Counted from the first letter of the stretch, positions 49,001-60,100 are shown. The stretch is 64,000 bases of DNA from Toxotes chatareus (GCA_016801885.1 CM028901.1:12581283-12645282); one strand, 5' to 3'. Program-made: numbers and translations. Notes: generated by a model not told the origin, from the letters alone.

Positions 49001-49152
49001 ATATCTAAGACTTCTTGGGACTTGTGCTCCATTTTCTCAAAGGAGAGCAGTTTGTGGTTGTAGCCTTGCAGGTTCTTCTCCTCCAGAGCGACCATCACCC
49101 TCCAGCAGGGAGGAGAGCCGGAGCCCCACAGCAGAGTCATGTTCTGGGCCAT
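46009..49152 (-). CDS. gstr: Glutathione S-transferase, rho class (copy 2), 6 exons
   Basis: Exons 49152-48985, 48152-48087, 47988-47883, 46542-46424, 46316-46228 and 46141-46009 join to 226 aa with GT-AG introns. Exon sizes are 168, 66, 106, 119, 89 and 133 bases, identical to copy 1 except for one extra codon at the start of exon 5 (VGAGSYLAGP). The N-domain contains LLWGSGSPPCWRV and VALEEKNLQGYNHKLL. The C-domain contains YQRMFEGLTFYEKL, ATELKLWEGYLQKV and FSLADVTVFPTVA. It is a paralog from tandem duplication. Divergence is concentrated in the C-domain, which forms the electrophile site, so substrate preference may differ. No defect is visible. Confidence 0.93.
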
Positions 49153-49159
49153 GGTTTGA

Positions 49160-50063
49160 GATTTAACAGTGTGAACTTTAGACCGTCTACCTTTCGCTGC
49201 TGCTGAAGCAGTACTGTCGACTCCTCAATAAGGAAGGTAGCTATTGGCTGTGCTAAAAGTCGCTACATGACGCCATCGCCTAATTTGCACAATTGGCAGT
49301 TAGCGTATAATGTCGTGAGAGACTAATGTAAAAAAAAAAAAAAAAAAAATTGGTATTTAAATAGGCCCTTACATGTCAAAATAACTTAATGACTTTAATG
49401 CTTTGTCTAGACCCACATTACAGAAATCAGTTTTGTCCTGTATTGGTAAGAATATCAAATTTAATCAAAAGACTGTTGTGAGGGGTGGAATAGCTTGCTC
49501 TACGCCCAACCCTCCTCATTCCTCCGGGCTTGGGACCGGCAAAGTGACCCAAAAGAGACACTGGCAGAGTTACTTTGCTCTGTTTGTTTGTTTTTGTTTA
49601 TTTTTCTTAAGAAAACTTATGCTAGGCTTTCTAAGGTGCGGAGCTGAGCCTCTATGTCCTTAAGCCTTGCCTCCAGTGCTATAAAAATGCTACATTTATT
49701 ACACATGCCATTGTGGCTAACGGACGCAGAGGAGTAACTAAACATTGTGCACACCGAGCAGCAAAGAGGAGAGGCCATTGCTAACAGCTAAGCTAATGGA
49801 CCAGAAATAGAGCGATATACAATACGTTACCGCCACGTAGACCCAATATGCTAATGTTATTTCATTACGCCTCTTTCTGAACACTGTTCATGTGGAATAT
49901 CACTTCTTGTATTTTAGATACTTTAAAATAAAAACACTAAAAATTTCTCTTTGTCCCTGTCTAATTTTCAGCGTTAGCAATATCTAGTCATGACATTGAT
50001 TTGTGTGTGTTAAACTGTGTACATATAGCCTATACATTAAAGCCAAAAATACGCAGATTAGGC
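49160..50063. other. Spacer between GST copy 2 and the kinase gene
   Basis: Contains a poly(A) run at about 49331-49349 and a retroelement ORF1 relic (annotated separately). No other exon recognised. Confidence 0.5.
49617..49778 (-). mobile_element. Retroelement ORF1-like relic: cysteine motif plus coiled coil
   Basis: A 53-codon frame reads MASPLCCSVCTMF, then MCNKCSIFIALEARLKDIEA, then QLRTLESLA and a stop. CxxC ... CxxC followed by a heptad-like helix resembles the N-terminus of ORF1/gag-like proteins of fish retroelements. Nothing further of the element was recognised, so it is a truncated relic. The alternative, a small host gene, is less likely because no splice sites or promoter were seen. 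Confidence 0.5.
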
Positions 50064-50362
50064 TCAGAAGAGTTCAGTTTAATTTTTTATACAGATAGCA
50101 CATACACAGTTTTTTTTGGAGAGAGAAATTAGAATCAAAATGGAAACAAAACAAGGGTCAGGGGGTTGGGGTAACGGGGTTAGGGTAGGGGGATAGGGAA
50201 AGGGTTAGGAGCAGGTCTAGATGGTGCTCTTTTTACCCAACATTTCCACCATGAGCAAGCACTTGGCGGCGGGCGGCAAGGAAAAACTCCCTTTAAAGGA
50301 AGAAACCTTGAACAGAACCTGGCTCATGGTGGTCGGCCGTCTGTCTCGACCGGCTGGGTGTA
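50064..50362 (+). repeat. Interspersed fish repeat (copy 2)
   Basis: Shares GAGCAGGTCTAGA, CCTTGAACAGAACCTGGCT and GGCCGTCTG with the copy at 15431-15660. It has an internal insert containing CATGAGCAAGCACTTGGCGG and GGAAAAACTCCCTTTAAAGG. It ends within 10 bases of the stop codon of the kinase gene, so it supplies most of that gene's 3' UTR. Confidence 0.75.
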
Positions 50363-50369
50363 ATATATT

Positions 50370-53300
50370 CTAATTTCTCTCTTTACAATGGCAGCTACTA
50401 TACAGTCTTGTACTTTCTTCTTCTGAACTCATCTCCAGGACTGTCTGACCAGTGATCGAACTTTCTTTTTCTATGTTGTATGTCCTCATCATCAGCGGCT
50501 TTTCTTTCCAGTCCTGGCTGAGACTGACATTTGGTCCAGGTCCAGCCTGAAGTGTGTAAACAGTAAGTGTGGTCAGCCTGGCTGCTCCTCTGATCAGGCT
50601 GAACATGGGGAGTGTGGCTTGTAGCATGGCTGCTGCTGTGAGTTGATGTACATTCTTCACATTTTCTGTCCCTCTTCCTCTCTTGATCTGAGTCTTCACT
50701 TTCATCATACATCTTCCTCTTAACCCTTGGTGAGACACATCTCTGGTTCCAGTTGTTGGAGCTTGAGGTGGATGGACTTGCAGAGTAACTGTGGTCAGCC
50801 TGGCTGCTCCTCTGATCAGCCTGAACATGGGGAGTGTGGCTTGTAGCATGGCTGCTGCTGTGAGTTGATGTACATTCTTCACATTTTCTGTCCTCTTCCT
50901 CTCTTGATCTGAGTCTTCACTTTCATCATACATCTTCCTCTTAACCCTCGGTGAGACACATCTCTGGTTCCAGTTGTTGGAGCTTGAGGTGGATGGACTT
51001 GCAGAGTAACTGTGGTCAGCCTGGCTGCTCCTCTGATCAGCCTGAACATGGGGAGTGTGGCTTGTAGCATGGCTGCTGCTGTGAGTTGATGTACATTCTT
51101 CACATTTTCTGTCCCTCTTCCTCTCTTGATCTGAGTCTTCACTTTCATCATACATCTTCCTCTTAACCCTCGGTGAGACACATCTCTGGTTCCAGTTGTT
51201 GGAGCTTGAGGTGGATGGACTTGCAGGACTTTGCCGGAATCTCTTTCTGTCATCATTTGATCTTTTATGACAGTCCTCTCTAGCTTCTTTGAGTCCTGTA
51301 TCTTCATCATCGTCCAACTTCCTCTTAACCCTTGGTAAGATGCAACTCTGGTTCCAGTTGTTGGAGCTTGAGGTGGATGGACTTGCAGGACTTTGCCGGA
51401 ATCTCTTTCTGTCATCGTTTGATCTTTTATGACAGTCCTCTCTAGCTTCTTCGCGTCCTGTGTCTTCATCATCGGGGGTCTGCTGCACGGTTACTTTCTG
51501 ACAGACCTTCATCATATCAGAGGACATCCTGACACTGCAAAACAATGCAACAAACAATCATTTCATCAGCCAAGTTTATGTAAGATAAGTAAGATATATA
51601 ACATATATTTTTAATGTGCTCTACATGGCCTGAAGTGAAAATGTATCTCTTGCACCCAGCAGAAGTACAAGTGGAACACTGAAGGTGAAATATAACTTAT
51701 AATATGTTACATATACATATACACATACATATTTAATCAAATCATAATATTGACTTACTATTTGCTGTGGTCATACACGCCAACAATGTGGCTCAGGCTG
51801 ATGAATTGATGCTCCAGCACCTGACGGGGTGTAATTCGGTTGGCAGGATCGAGCTGGAGCATCCCTTTCAGCATGTCCACAAACATCGCCATATCGTTCT
51901 TTCGTACAGCTTCCTCTATAGCATTTGGAGCAAAAATAGGCCAAGTCTGAAACGAGAAAAAACAACAAAGGTCAGGAGCATCTTCAGTTATTTTATCTAT
52001 GATTCATGTTTAAAAATCTTTTTTTTTTTTTTTTTTACAGTGTGTGATCAAAATGAATACTTACATCCAACAACTTATCCAGAGAGTTGAACTTAAACCT
52101 CCTGGGGTCCACTGGCTGAATCCTTGTCTCTCTGTAGATCTGTTCTGGTGACTAAACAGACAAACATATTCTGAGTATATTAAACTTGTAAAAGCAGAAA
52201 TACATTTGAATTACAGACATACAGAATTAACCAGACAGAAATTCTAGGTCTTCCATTAGGTAAGTGTCATCAGAGCAGTGGGGAAGAGGTAGGTACCTTG
52301 AGTTTCCAGAGGCTGGTGGTGGAGCCCTTGTGTCTTCTGAAAAACCAATGTGTGTTCTGTCCAACATTAAGCATGTTGTCGGGGGCTGACCCTGTGTCTC
52401 CACTATGAATCTCATCTGAAAATACAACACAACTTAAAGTCACACCAGGAGTCTAAATCTTAAGATGCAAATTATTTCAATAAAACATGAAACCAGATTC
52501 TTCAGAGTAAACTTCAAGTGGTACTTACCATGTCGAATTGAGTATAGCCAGGGTAGAGCAGATCGCCGATGTACATAGCAGCAGCCATGCAGCCCAGAGA
52601 CCACATATCTATGGCCTCTGTGAAGGGACATCCCAAAATAATTTCTGGAGCCCTGAAAGAGGACAAACAATCATGATCACATCAGCCATGAAAATCATTT
52701 CCAATATTCTGACAGGCATCCTATGACTGTGACTACTACTGCAACTGGAGTAAAATGGATGAGATAAGACAAGAAAACCACTAAGGTATAAATTATGGTT
52801 GTAGTTACTCACCGGTACGGACGAGTCTGCATATATGAGCCCACCGTGGCATGTGATGTTTTACATGCTAGGCCAAAATCAATAACTTTGACTTTGAAGG
52901 GCTCCTGGAGCTGGTTTACCAACATCACATTTTCCAACTTGAGGTCTGTATGGATTACTCCAACAGTCTTCAAGTGATCCAGTGCGTTGGCAACCTGAAA
53001 TGGAAATAAAGTAATTTGTTTAATAATAACATCAACAACATTCCACCAGTATTTAACTGTTCATTAATGTAGAGAGGAAAACAGTGAGACATACCTGCTG
53101 GATAATTGGTCGGATCTCAGGAAGAGGAACACGGTAGAACATCTTTTCCTTCATGTAATCAAACAGGCTTTGGTCCAAGTGCTCGAACTCCAGGCAAGTG
53201 TGTCCCTTGTCTCTAAAAATTTGGAACCATCGAACAAGGTTGCACTTGTCTGAGTCTAGCTCTCTGAGACTCCATAGGGCAGCAGCCTGGGGATATATGA

Positions 53301-53679
53301 CAGACAGATTTTATGTTAGCTTCACAGATATAAAGGCAATTCATATTTGTAGGTATTTCTTCAACTACATCATTCCAACTGATGGAATGAAAAAAGTAAA
53401 AAGCATTATCACAAAAATGGTACAACTCAAACTTTGAGAAGCACGCCCAGTTTCTTTTCCTACCTCTCTTCTTGCTGCAGAGGAATAAGAATCCTTATCC
53501 TTCATTATCTTGATGGCCACGGTCTTCATGTCGCACATCCTTTTGCATTTTGCTACTTTTCCATAAGATCCCTCACCCAAGAAAGACTCCACCAGGTACT
53601 GGGAGTTGGTGGAGGTGAGATAGACTCCTGCAGCTATCTGGTTGTCTTGGTTAGGTGGAGTGGTACTTGCTGAAGACAT
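50370..53679 (-). CDS. HIPK-like Ser/Thr kinase with repetitive tail; two one-base frame breaks
   Basis: Exons 53679-53464, 53286-53095, 52994-52813, 52652-52529, 52415-52297, 52151-52065, 51946-51759 and 51534-50370, all GT-AG. Kinase landmarks are the Gly loop GEGSYGKVAKC, VAIKIM (lysine), IHTDLKLENVM (HTD replaces HRD; HIPKs have HAD), VIDFGLA, and TRPYRAPEIILGCPF. These place it near the homeodomain-interacting protein kinases, nuclear regulators of transcription and stress responses. HIPK-like genes are expanded in teleosts. Exon 5 reads correctly to QGQPP and then loses one base in a C run (52381-52385). The rest of exon 5 fits the family only in the next frame, and the later splice phases agree only if that base is present. 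A second one-base loss lies in the tail (about 50891). Read as given, the kinase would truncate early in exon 7. It is either a young pseudogene or two homopolymer sequence errors. Confidence 0.8.
50545..51480 (-). repeat. In-gene tandem repeats encoding the kinase tail
   Basis: Two repeat types sit inside the last kinase exon. Type A is spaced 162 bases (two copies, about 51214-51480) and encodes EDCHKRSNDDRKRFRQSPAS units. Type B is spaced 221-222 bases (three copies, about 50545-51213) and encodes YDESEDSDQERKR, then the CEECTSTHSSSHATSHTPHV unit. Both share STSSSNNWNQ followed by the basic PRVKRK motif, an NLS-like string. The middle type B copy has CC where the others have CCC (near 50891), giving 221 bases and a frame change for the rest of the tail. 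Confidence 0.88.
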
Positions 53680-54175
53680 CGTAAGAGGGATAGCTGCTGC
53701 TGGAAGTTCAAATTTGAGAGGAAAGAAACAGAGGATGGATGAGGACACAATATTTAGTCACAGTGTAACACAATAACATCTCTGTCACAGACTCACTGGC
53801 TTCAACAACCTGTGTGAAAATTGTGGGACTCTTTGTTCAATCAAATTCAGAAGGTACACACACAGTAAATGAAAAGAAAAAACAGTGAAAAGTGTTGCAA
53901 TGTTGTGCTGTTGTGAAGAGAAATATGTTTGTTGGAAGAACAGAGATCAATCAGCAAACAGATGATACTCACCAAGTGTAGCAAATGATGGGAGTTGTAA
54001 AAAAAGTAAAAGTAAAGTAAAGTAAAAGCAATGTAAGTTCTCGAGACGTCTGTTGTAGTTGTAGTAAAACTCCGAGTCCAAACGTTGTGGAAATGTGCTT
54101 CGATTCGTCTTCACTCTCTGAAGGTTCTCGTTACACTGGTCCTCACAGTCTTGGTCCAGTCTCTTAAAGTTCTAC
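53680..54175 (-). other. 5' UTR exons and promoter side of the kinase gene
   Basis: An acceptor AG 14 bases ahead of the ATG (exon start at 53693) and a GTGAGT donor at plus 53967-53972 imply a spliced 5' UTR with its first exon ending at 53973. CACAGCGGCTGTGACGTCC near 54189-54207 resembles a CRE (TGACGTC). The transcription start is not determined. Confidence 0.45.
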
Positions 54176-54209
54176 ATTGATGTGATGTCACAGCGGCTGT
54201 GACGTCCTT

Positions 54210-56215
54210 CGGAACTTTGGCTTTGATGATTATTAAAGCTCTGAAGGAAGTTTAATGGTTGAACAAATAAAAGTATGAAACACGTTTTTATCAAAATCCA
54301 ACCTGTGCAGCCGTCAGTGAGGGGCAGTTGCTGGTTGCTCTACTCACACGGAACACACTGACTTTAACGTGCAATGATGTTTAATTTAATGTTTTGATTT
54401 AAACATTTAAAAAAAAAATGTTTAAAATTTAAACAGTAACACAAATGTGTGTTAAGCACTGACAGTCAGCTCATGTTTATCAGGTTATTTATCAATAAAT
54501 ATTTCTAATGTATTTCAAGGTCTCCAAGTTCCCACGATTGTTCCTTTACAAGCTTCCAGTTTAACATGATTATGGTTCATTAACCTGAAATTTCATCATA
54601 ACTGTACTGAGAACAGTTAAAATGTTAGGCTCAAAATGAGAAACAAAGTTAGAGACACCCCATAAAAAAGAGGACATCTTGTGGATACTATAGTAAAGTG
54701 AAATACCAGATCAAAGTAAATATAGGGGCGTGCTGCTTCCTTAACCTGTCTGCCTGCTGTTTGGTGCTGGGCAGGTAGCATCAAGTGTATCAGAACGATT
54801 TGTTTGTTTTTTTGCTAAAAACAGCTGCTAGTTGTTTTTGAAAGAGGCGAGACTTAACTAAAGATGACAACTGTTTAATTAACATTATAAAACTTGCTAA
54901 TGAGTTAACTTTGACACACAATGTGCAATAAAGTTGGAGGAAATATAATGTTTCTGGCCACCTGATGAATACAAAGTCCAATCCTTTCTCTCATTTAGCT
55001 GTTTTTGGGAAATGTTTATTGGAAATATCTGGCTGTGTAGCTGCTAAAAGCTCTAACTGTGTCAGTCTTGTGTTTAGTGCTGATCAGGTGATGTGCAGTG
55101 AAGCTTTTTAGAGCTTCTTCACTGAAAACAGCTGCATTGTGTGGCTGAAAATTAAGCTTTGAGCGGAGAGAGTGAACCAAAGCACTAAAGTTGTTTCCCG
55201 TCATCTCTTGTTCCTCCTGATGGTTTTTTAGAAAAACTGAAAGTTTGAAACGGAATAATATGTCAGACGTTTTTTGAGGGTAACTTAACTTTAATTAAAC
55301 ACTTTTTTAAAACCTCAGTTTCAATCATCAGTGAAACTGGAATGAGCTTTCTGTTTGTGCAACTGTTCAGTCACAACAACTTTCAGTGTGGAAAAAAATC
55401 TAAATAATAACATCTCACTGAGCTGCCTTCATCAATAGCTGCCGTACTGGCTGGTCTGACACAGCAAGAGGAAATAGATCTTACTGCAAAATTGGCTATC
55501 ACTGTTTGTTAAACAATCATGTGTCCTAGACCAAATAGTCTAACATGAAATAGTCAGACTTTGTCAATCACTTGGTCGTTCAGAGCCACAGTAATGTGAT
55601 TTGTGTAGTTTAGAGGTGGAATTACAGATAGGTTCAGACATATCTAATGATGATTCATACTCTCTCTAAGGAGTGCCATAATATGCTGCTATGTCATAGA
55701 CTGGAAAGTTTTCCTATAACCTTTGTTCATTGTATTTTGTATTTGTACTGTAATGAATTGCACAACAATAAATGTTTTGTCTTTATGTCTCTTTCCTGCG
55801 TAAGAACTATTCTCTATACTTCTACTTGTTATTTTTAAATGCTTCACTTGTACAAAAGTTTAATAGCATCATCTATCATAGACTTTAAAGTATTACAATC
55901 CAAAAAGAAGACAGCTGATTCCTGAATCTCTATCAGTGAAGAGAAAACAGAAGATGTGGGCATGCAGGGACATGGCTCAAGTGGATCGAGTGTTCATTCT
56001 GTTTGTTGAAAATTCAATTTACTCAATTATTGGTATTACAAATGCATAAGAGTCACAGAAGGTTTTTTCCCCTAATAGCAGAAGGGAAAGACTGTCTCCA
56101 GTAGAAGACAGCATTTGAAAGGCAACTGTTAACTGACAAGCTGAGCTCTCTTCATTTAAGGGACTAATTGGAATAATATATTTTGTAAGACCATGTATTG
56201 ATTGGAGACCCAGAA
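54210..56215. other. Intergenic between kinase gene and transposon
   Basis: AT-rich, no exon or RNA gene recognised. Short open frames here lack family resemblance and splice context. Confidence 0.5.
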
Positions 56216-56221
56216 AGCAAA

Positions 56222-56440
56222 AGGTCATTGAATCAACGTTGATATGTTGTCAGGCTTTTTCGTTGAATCAACATTGATATCAGACGTTGAATTAACATTG
56301 AAAGCGCTCGTTATGATCAACATTGAAAGAAACGTCTATTTTTCAGTCATTCTGACATTGAATCAACGTTGATGCTACAGCTATATGATCAACGTTGAAT
56401 CTCCATCAATCCCGACATTGAATCAATATTGATTCACCTA
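56222..56440. repeat. Subterminal repeat array (TTGAATCAACGTTGAT family)
   Basis: About seven copies of CATTGAATCAACGTTGAT or close variants, in both orientations and at irregular spacing, lie beyond the accessory gene's 3' end. The core ATCAACGTTGAT is palindromic, as expected for transposase binding sites in subterminal regions of CACTA elements. Binding is inferred, not shown. Confidence 0.75.
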
Positions 56441-56480
56441 TATATTACTTTGAAATTTCATTTATTTTACATTGAAACAG

Positions 56481-56640
56481 TGTTATTATTAAAGGACCAT
56501 TTCAGCACTTTTCAACCTTTGTTTTTAATATGCATCATTCAAGCCAAAAATAATCACTTAATGTGATTACTTTTGGCTTGAATAGTGCATACTAAAAACA
56601 AAGGTTGAAAAGAGCTGAAATGGTCCTTTAATAATAACAT
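56481..56640. repeat. 160-bp near-perfect palindrome
   Basis: TGTTATTATTAAAGGACCAT and ATGGTCCTTTAATAATAACA bound the structure. Inner blocks (TTCAACCTTTGTTTTTA and TAAAAACAAAGGTTGAA; TTCAAGCCAAAA and TTTTGGCTTGAA) are exact reverse complements, leaving only a few mismatches and a very small loop. It is a foldback MITE inserted in, or part of, the EnSpm subterminal region. Confidence 0.9.
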
Positions 56641-56762
56641 GTATTAAGTATTCTTAACTGCATGCTCTATGAACAAAAACAGACTTTGTTTAATTCGATT
56701 AGTTCATTTATTAAATTGAAGCAAGATCTGAACATTCTTGGAAAAAACTGTCATTCATCCTT

Positions 56763-59700
56763 TTAACTCTTTGATGTTTCCTTCCTTTTTATCCCATCCT
56801 TCCTGTCTGGTGCGTAAAGTAGCCACCTCTTCACTACGTCACTGTAGGTGAGCTCTGACAACTTGCGGTCATATTGATGAGCAGCCATTGAAAAAAAAAT
56901 TGGTTTTCTTTTCACCAAATTATACTTTCATTACTAGGTATTGCATTATAAAGTACTATCTTGAGATGCAGGCTCACCAAACATGCAGTCCTGCAACAGG
57001 GTGTCCTTGAAGGGCCTCTTCTGTCCCTTTCCCCTTCCAGTTGAAAAGGCAGGCTACATTGTTGGTCAGTGTAGCCGGATCATGTTGTCTGAGTTGGTCC
57101 CTCCAACTAATGACAAACGGGAAACCTTAATAGATTAGAAAGAAAATTGTTAGCGTGATAAAAAAGAGTACAATCTGCTATGTCACCTGTCGTTCTAGGC
57201 TAGTTCAGTTATTTTCACAGTATTTCTCTGTCAAACACAAAATCACATATAAAACAACTTTGATGCCACCACACCTACAATTCCAGACATACAAACAGAC
57301 AGACAAGGCCTTGAATTTCAAAAGCTAAATTTAAAACCTAAAACCCAAGGATGGAGCCCTGCAAATGGATATGCTTACAGAAAAGTTTAAAAACCTAAAC
57401 AGATTAGAGAAAAACGGGTTAGTGTAAAAATTGTTCACCATCTTTCGGCGGACTGATTCTTCCTTCAGTGCAGCTTCAACCTCATCAAACTGCTCCTCAA
57501 TGGTGAGTGGCAACACAACAGGGCAGTTTCTCTATGCGTCAGGCCCAGCTCCATGAATGTTCAAGCTGGCTTTAATGTCAGTGATTTCAGTTTTTAAAAA
57601 CTGCATCTCACGTGACATTTGCTTCACCTCCACAAGTAGCTCAGCAAGCATCGTGGTCATTTTGTTGACAGCAATGTCTTTAAGAAAAACAATTGGTTAT
57701 AAAATTAAATTTCAAGGATATATTCACCATTTTAGTCATTGTAGAATGACACTTCATACTGATAGCTTCAGTGTTGACAAATGTACCCCTCATTTAAAGT
57801 AACCATTAAGTGCTTTAGATCTTTCTAAAGTGAGGCTAAGAAGTTTATCAGAAAATTACACTTGCCTTTTAACACTTGACTGGATTCCACTCTGCAGAAC
57901 CTCTCTGGAACTGACCCTTTAAAATACCAACAACAATGTAGGTATTACACATCCAGTCATTTTGCATCTTATGAATGGTACAAGTGGGATTTCATTGCAG
58001 TCTCTTAGGTTAATGAACATGTCTTGTGGTTAAAAAAAGAACAGAGTATTTCTACCTCATACCAGAAACCAAAGAATTTAGTGTCAGTTAACTCACCATT
58101 ATCGCCTTGAGGGTTGTGATGGTGGTTGCCAGTGAAGTCTAAAAAGAGGACAAATATATGAAAATTATGATAATGAAACTTGGATAAAAAGTTTGCATGC
58201 AATGTATGCTACAGCATCATGACCGCACGTCCACCTAGGACAACTCATATGTTTTAGTGTTTAAAGTGGCAGTTTAAGTTACAGAACATCATGGGGCAAT
58301 GGCCAAAATGGTATAAGCAACTGTTGAGTGATCGGTAATATAAACATGACACATGTTTAGAAAGGCACTTGTTAAAACTGGCCTAACAGACATAAAATCT
58401 CTGCTTGTTGTATAGTGTGGTGCTGGCCCAAAATGTATCCTGACAACCCTAATTATTCAAGGTAAAATATGTAGTTAATTTTATATCATGCCATTGTAAA
58501 CAGCTCCATACAAAACAGTGACACAATGAATAAGCTATATGCACTCAACTTGACACTTGCACCCATTTAATTACAGTCTCCTGTCAGTGTTATTGTAAGG
58601 CAGGACCAATAGTCTCCCATAGACACACTGCCTCACAGTAACACAGACTTGAGAGAGCATCACATGAATGTGGTCAATTAGACTGCTTACCATCATTACA
58701 TAGGTCAGATGCCTGCAACTCTGCAAGGTAGCTGCCACAAAACCCTACAATGATGGAAAACAAACAATGATCTATGAATGCTGTTACTTGGACAAAGCAT
58801 ATTTACATAGGAAGCAAGCTTAACCATCCACCCCCAAAGTACCACAGTGAAGTGGTTCACCCTACCAGTATTAGCTTGGTCATGTAATTGAACATCCTCC
58901 AGGTAGAGGCCTCCAGAGTCTGAAAAAAGGGAACAATAAAATAAGTGGGGGATGTTTTAACTTTTGAAAAAAATTTACATGACTGATGTGCTTGTAAGTA
59001 TTGACACGAGTAATTAAATGCTTTTAAATTAAAGCCTCCAGCTATTAAATATAATTGGCCATTTTCAGTAATGACATACCACTGCTTGCATTGGGGGTTC
59101 TGTGGCACTGGCTGGATCCTGGCATCCCTATATTAGCAAATAAGTGGAATTACACAAGGTAACATGTAGGTGTAGCAGTTGTAATACATGTACAATAACA
59201 TGCCAGTGTCACCTCTGTACCTGGTAAATGAACATCAGGTGGTTTGGCAAATCTTCTCTTAACGCCGCTGGTCTCTGGCTCCTCCTCCGATTCCATGTAC
59301 AGGGGATTTGGCCTTAAAAATACAGAATTAACAATTAACATTTTCTGCAATTAAAATAATTTTAAGGTTTAAAATTAAGTGAGCAAAACCTGAAAAACAG
59401 AGAGACAGGGAGGGAGGGAGGGAGAGAGAGAGAGAGAGAGAGAGAGGAGGAGAGAGAACTCCAAACCTCCTCTTAGGGTGGCTACCCAGTCTATTTAATG
59501 AAATAATACACTAAACACATTCGGTTGAGAAATTCAAGTGCACCTAGTTCTTCTTTTCCGACGTTCAACTGCTTCGTCCTCCGATTCCAAGTCAGTGGTT
59601 GCACATCCAGTTTTGATATATTTGCCTTCAAAATGTTTGGCCTTATCGAATGAGTCTGCAATAGGACAAGCAGAAAATACACAATGAATGATTATTAAAA

Positions 59701-59965
59701 TGTATTTAAACACAAATGGGATATAGATCAATTCACATCAGAGTAATGTATGTAATAATTACTCGCCACAAGTAATTAAGAGCCGAACATTCTCATATGA
59801 AGTCCATCCTTTGTAAGGTTGCATGTTTTCTCTAAGGGCCTTTGAATAATTTATATGTTTTGGCGGCCATAACAATGTACACTCTTTTGGATTAAACCAG
59901 CTGGCCAGAACTGTTGCAGTTCCACCATTTGAAATTGTATAACGGCCCACAGCACCACCTCACTT
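56763..59965 (-). pseudogene. EnSpm accessory gene (DUF4806-like), broken
   Basis: Recognisable exons, high to low. About 59965-59767 encodes VVLWAVIQF, then NGGTATVLASWF and LLWPPKHINYSKAL, with a one-base frame change near 59925. 59655 to about 59545 encodes DSFDKAKHFEGKY, followed by RRKRRTR. A further exon lies at about 59312-59214 (SGVKRRFAKPPDVHLPG). About 57690-57425 carries a helical segment (EVKQMSREMQFLKTEI), an in-frame TAG after GPDA, then LPLTIEEQFDEVEAALKEES, the DUF4806 signature. About 57130-56950 encodes LFNWKGKG, then a frame change. About 56885-56763 encodes YSDVVKRWLLYAPDRKDG and a stop. The first junction appears to use a GC donor (GCGAGT). This gene type often accompanies fish EnSpm transposases; its function is unknown. 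Confidence 0.7.
59405..59452. repeat. GGGA/GA simple repeat
   Basis: GGGAGGGAGGGAGG passes into a run of GA dinucleotides. Located in an intron of the accessory pseudogene. Confidence 0.9.
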
Positions 59966-59984
59966 TCCATCCTGTATACAATAA

Positions 59985-60016
59985 ATAAAATAAAATAAAA
60001 TAAAATAAAATAAACA
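59985..60016. repeat. (AAAAT)n pentanucleotide repeat
   Basis: Six or so consecutive AAAAT/AATAA units between the two transposon genes, directly visible. Confidence 0.9.
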
Positions 60017-60100
60017 TAATAAAAAACCCTACTTCTGAATTTAAAAGATTAAAAAAAAAAAAAAAATACTACTAACTCGCCCAGCAATATGAACGGCATG

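Noticed and set aside
50150..50212. Interstitial telomere repeat
   Set aside because: GGGTTAGGGTAGGGGGATAGGG is only loosely TTAGGG-like and irregular; it is better explained as G-rich low complexity beside the dispersed repeat.
53694..53748. Upstream ATG (MSSSILCFF) as the kinase start
   Set aside because: It lies across a polypyrimidine tract and an AG acceptor, so it is intronic; the ATG at 53679 (MSSASTTPP) follows the acceptor.
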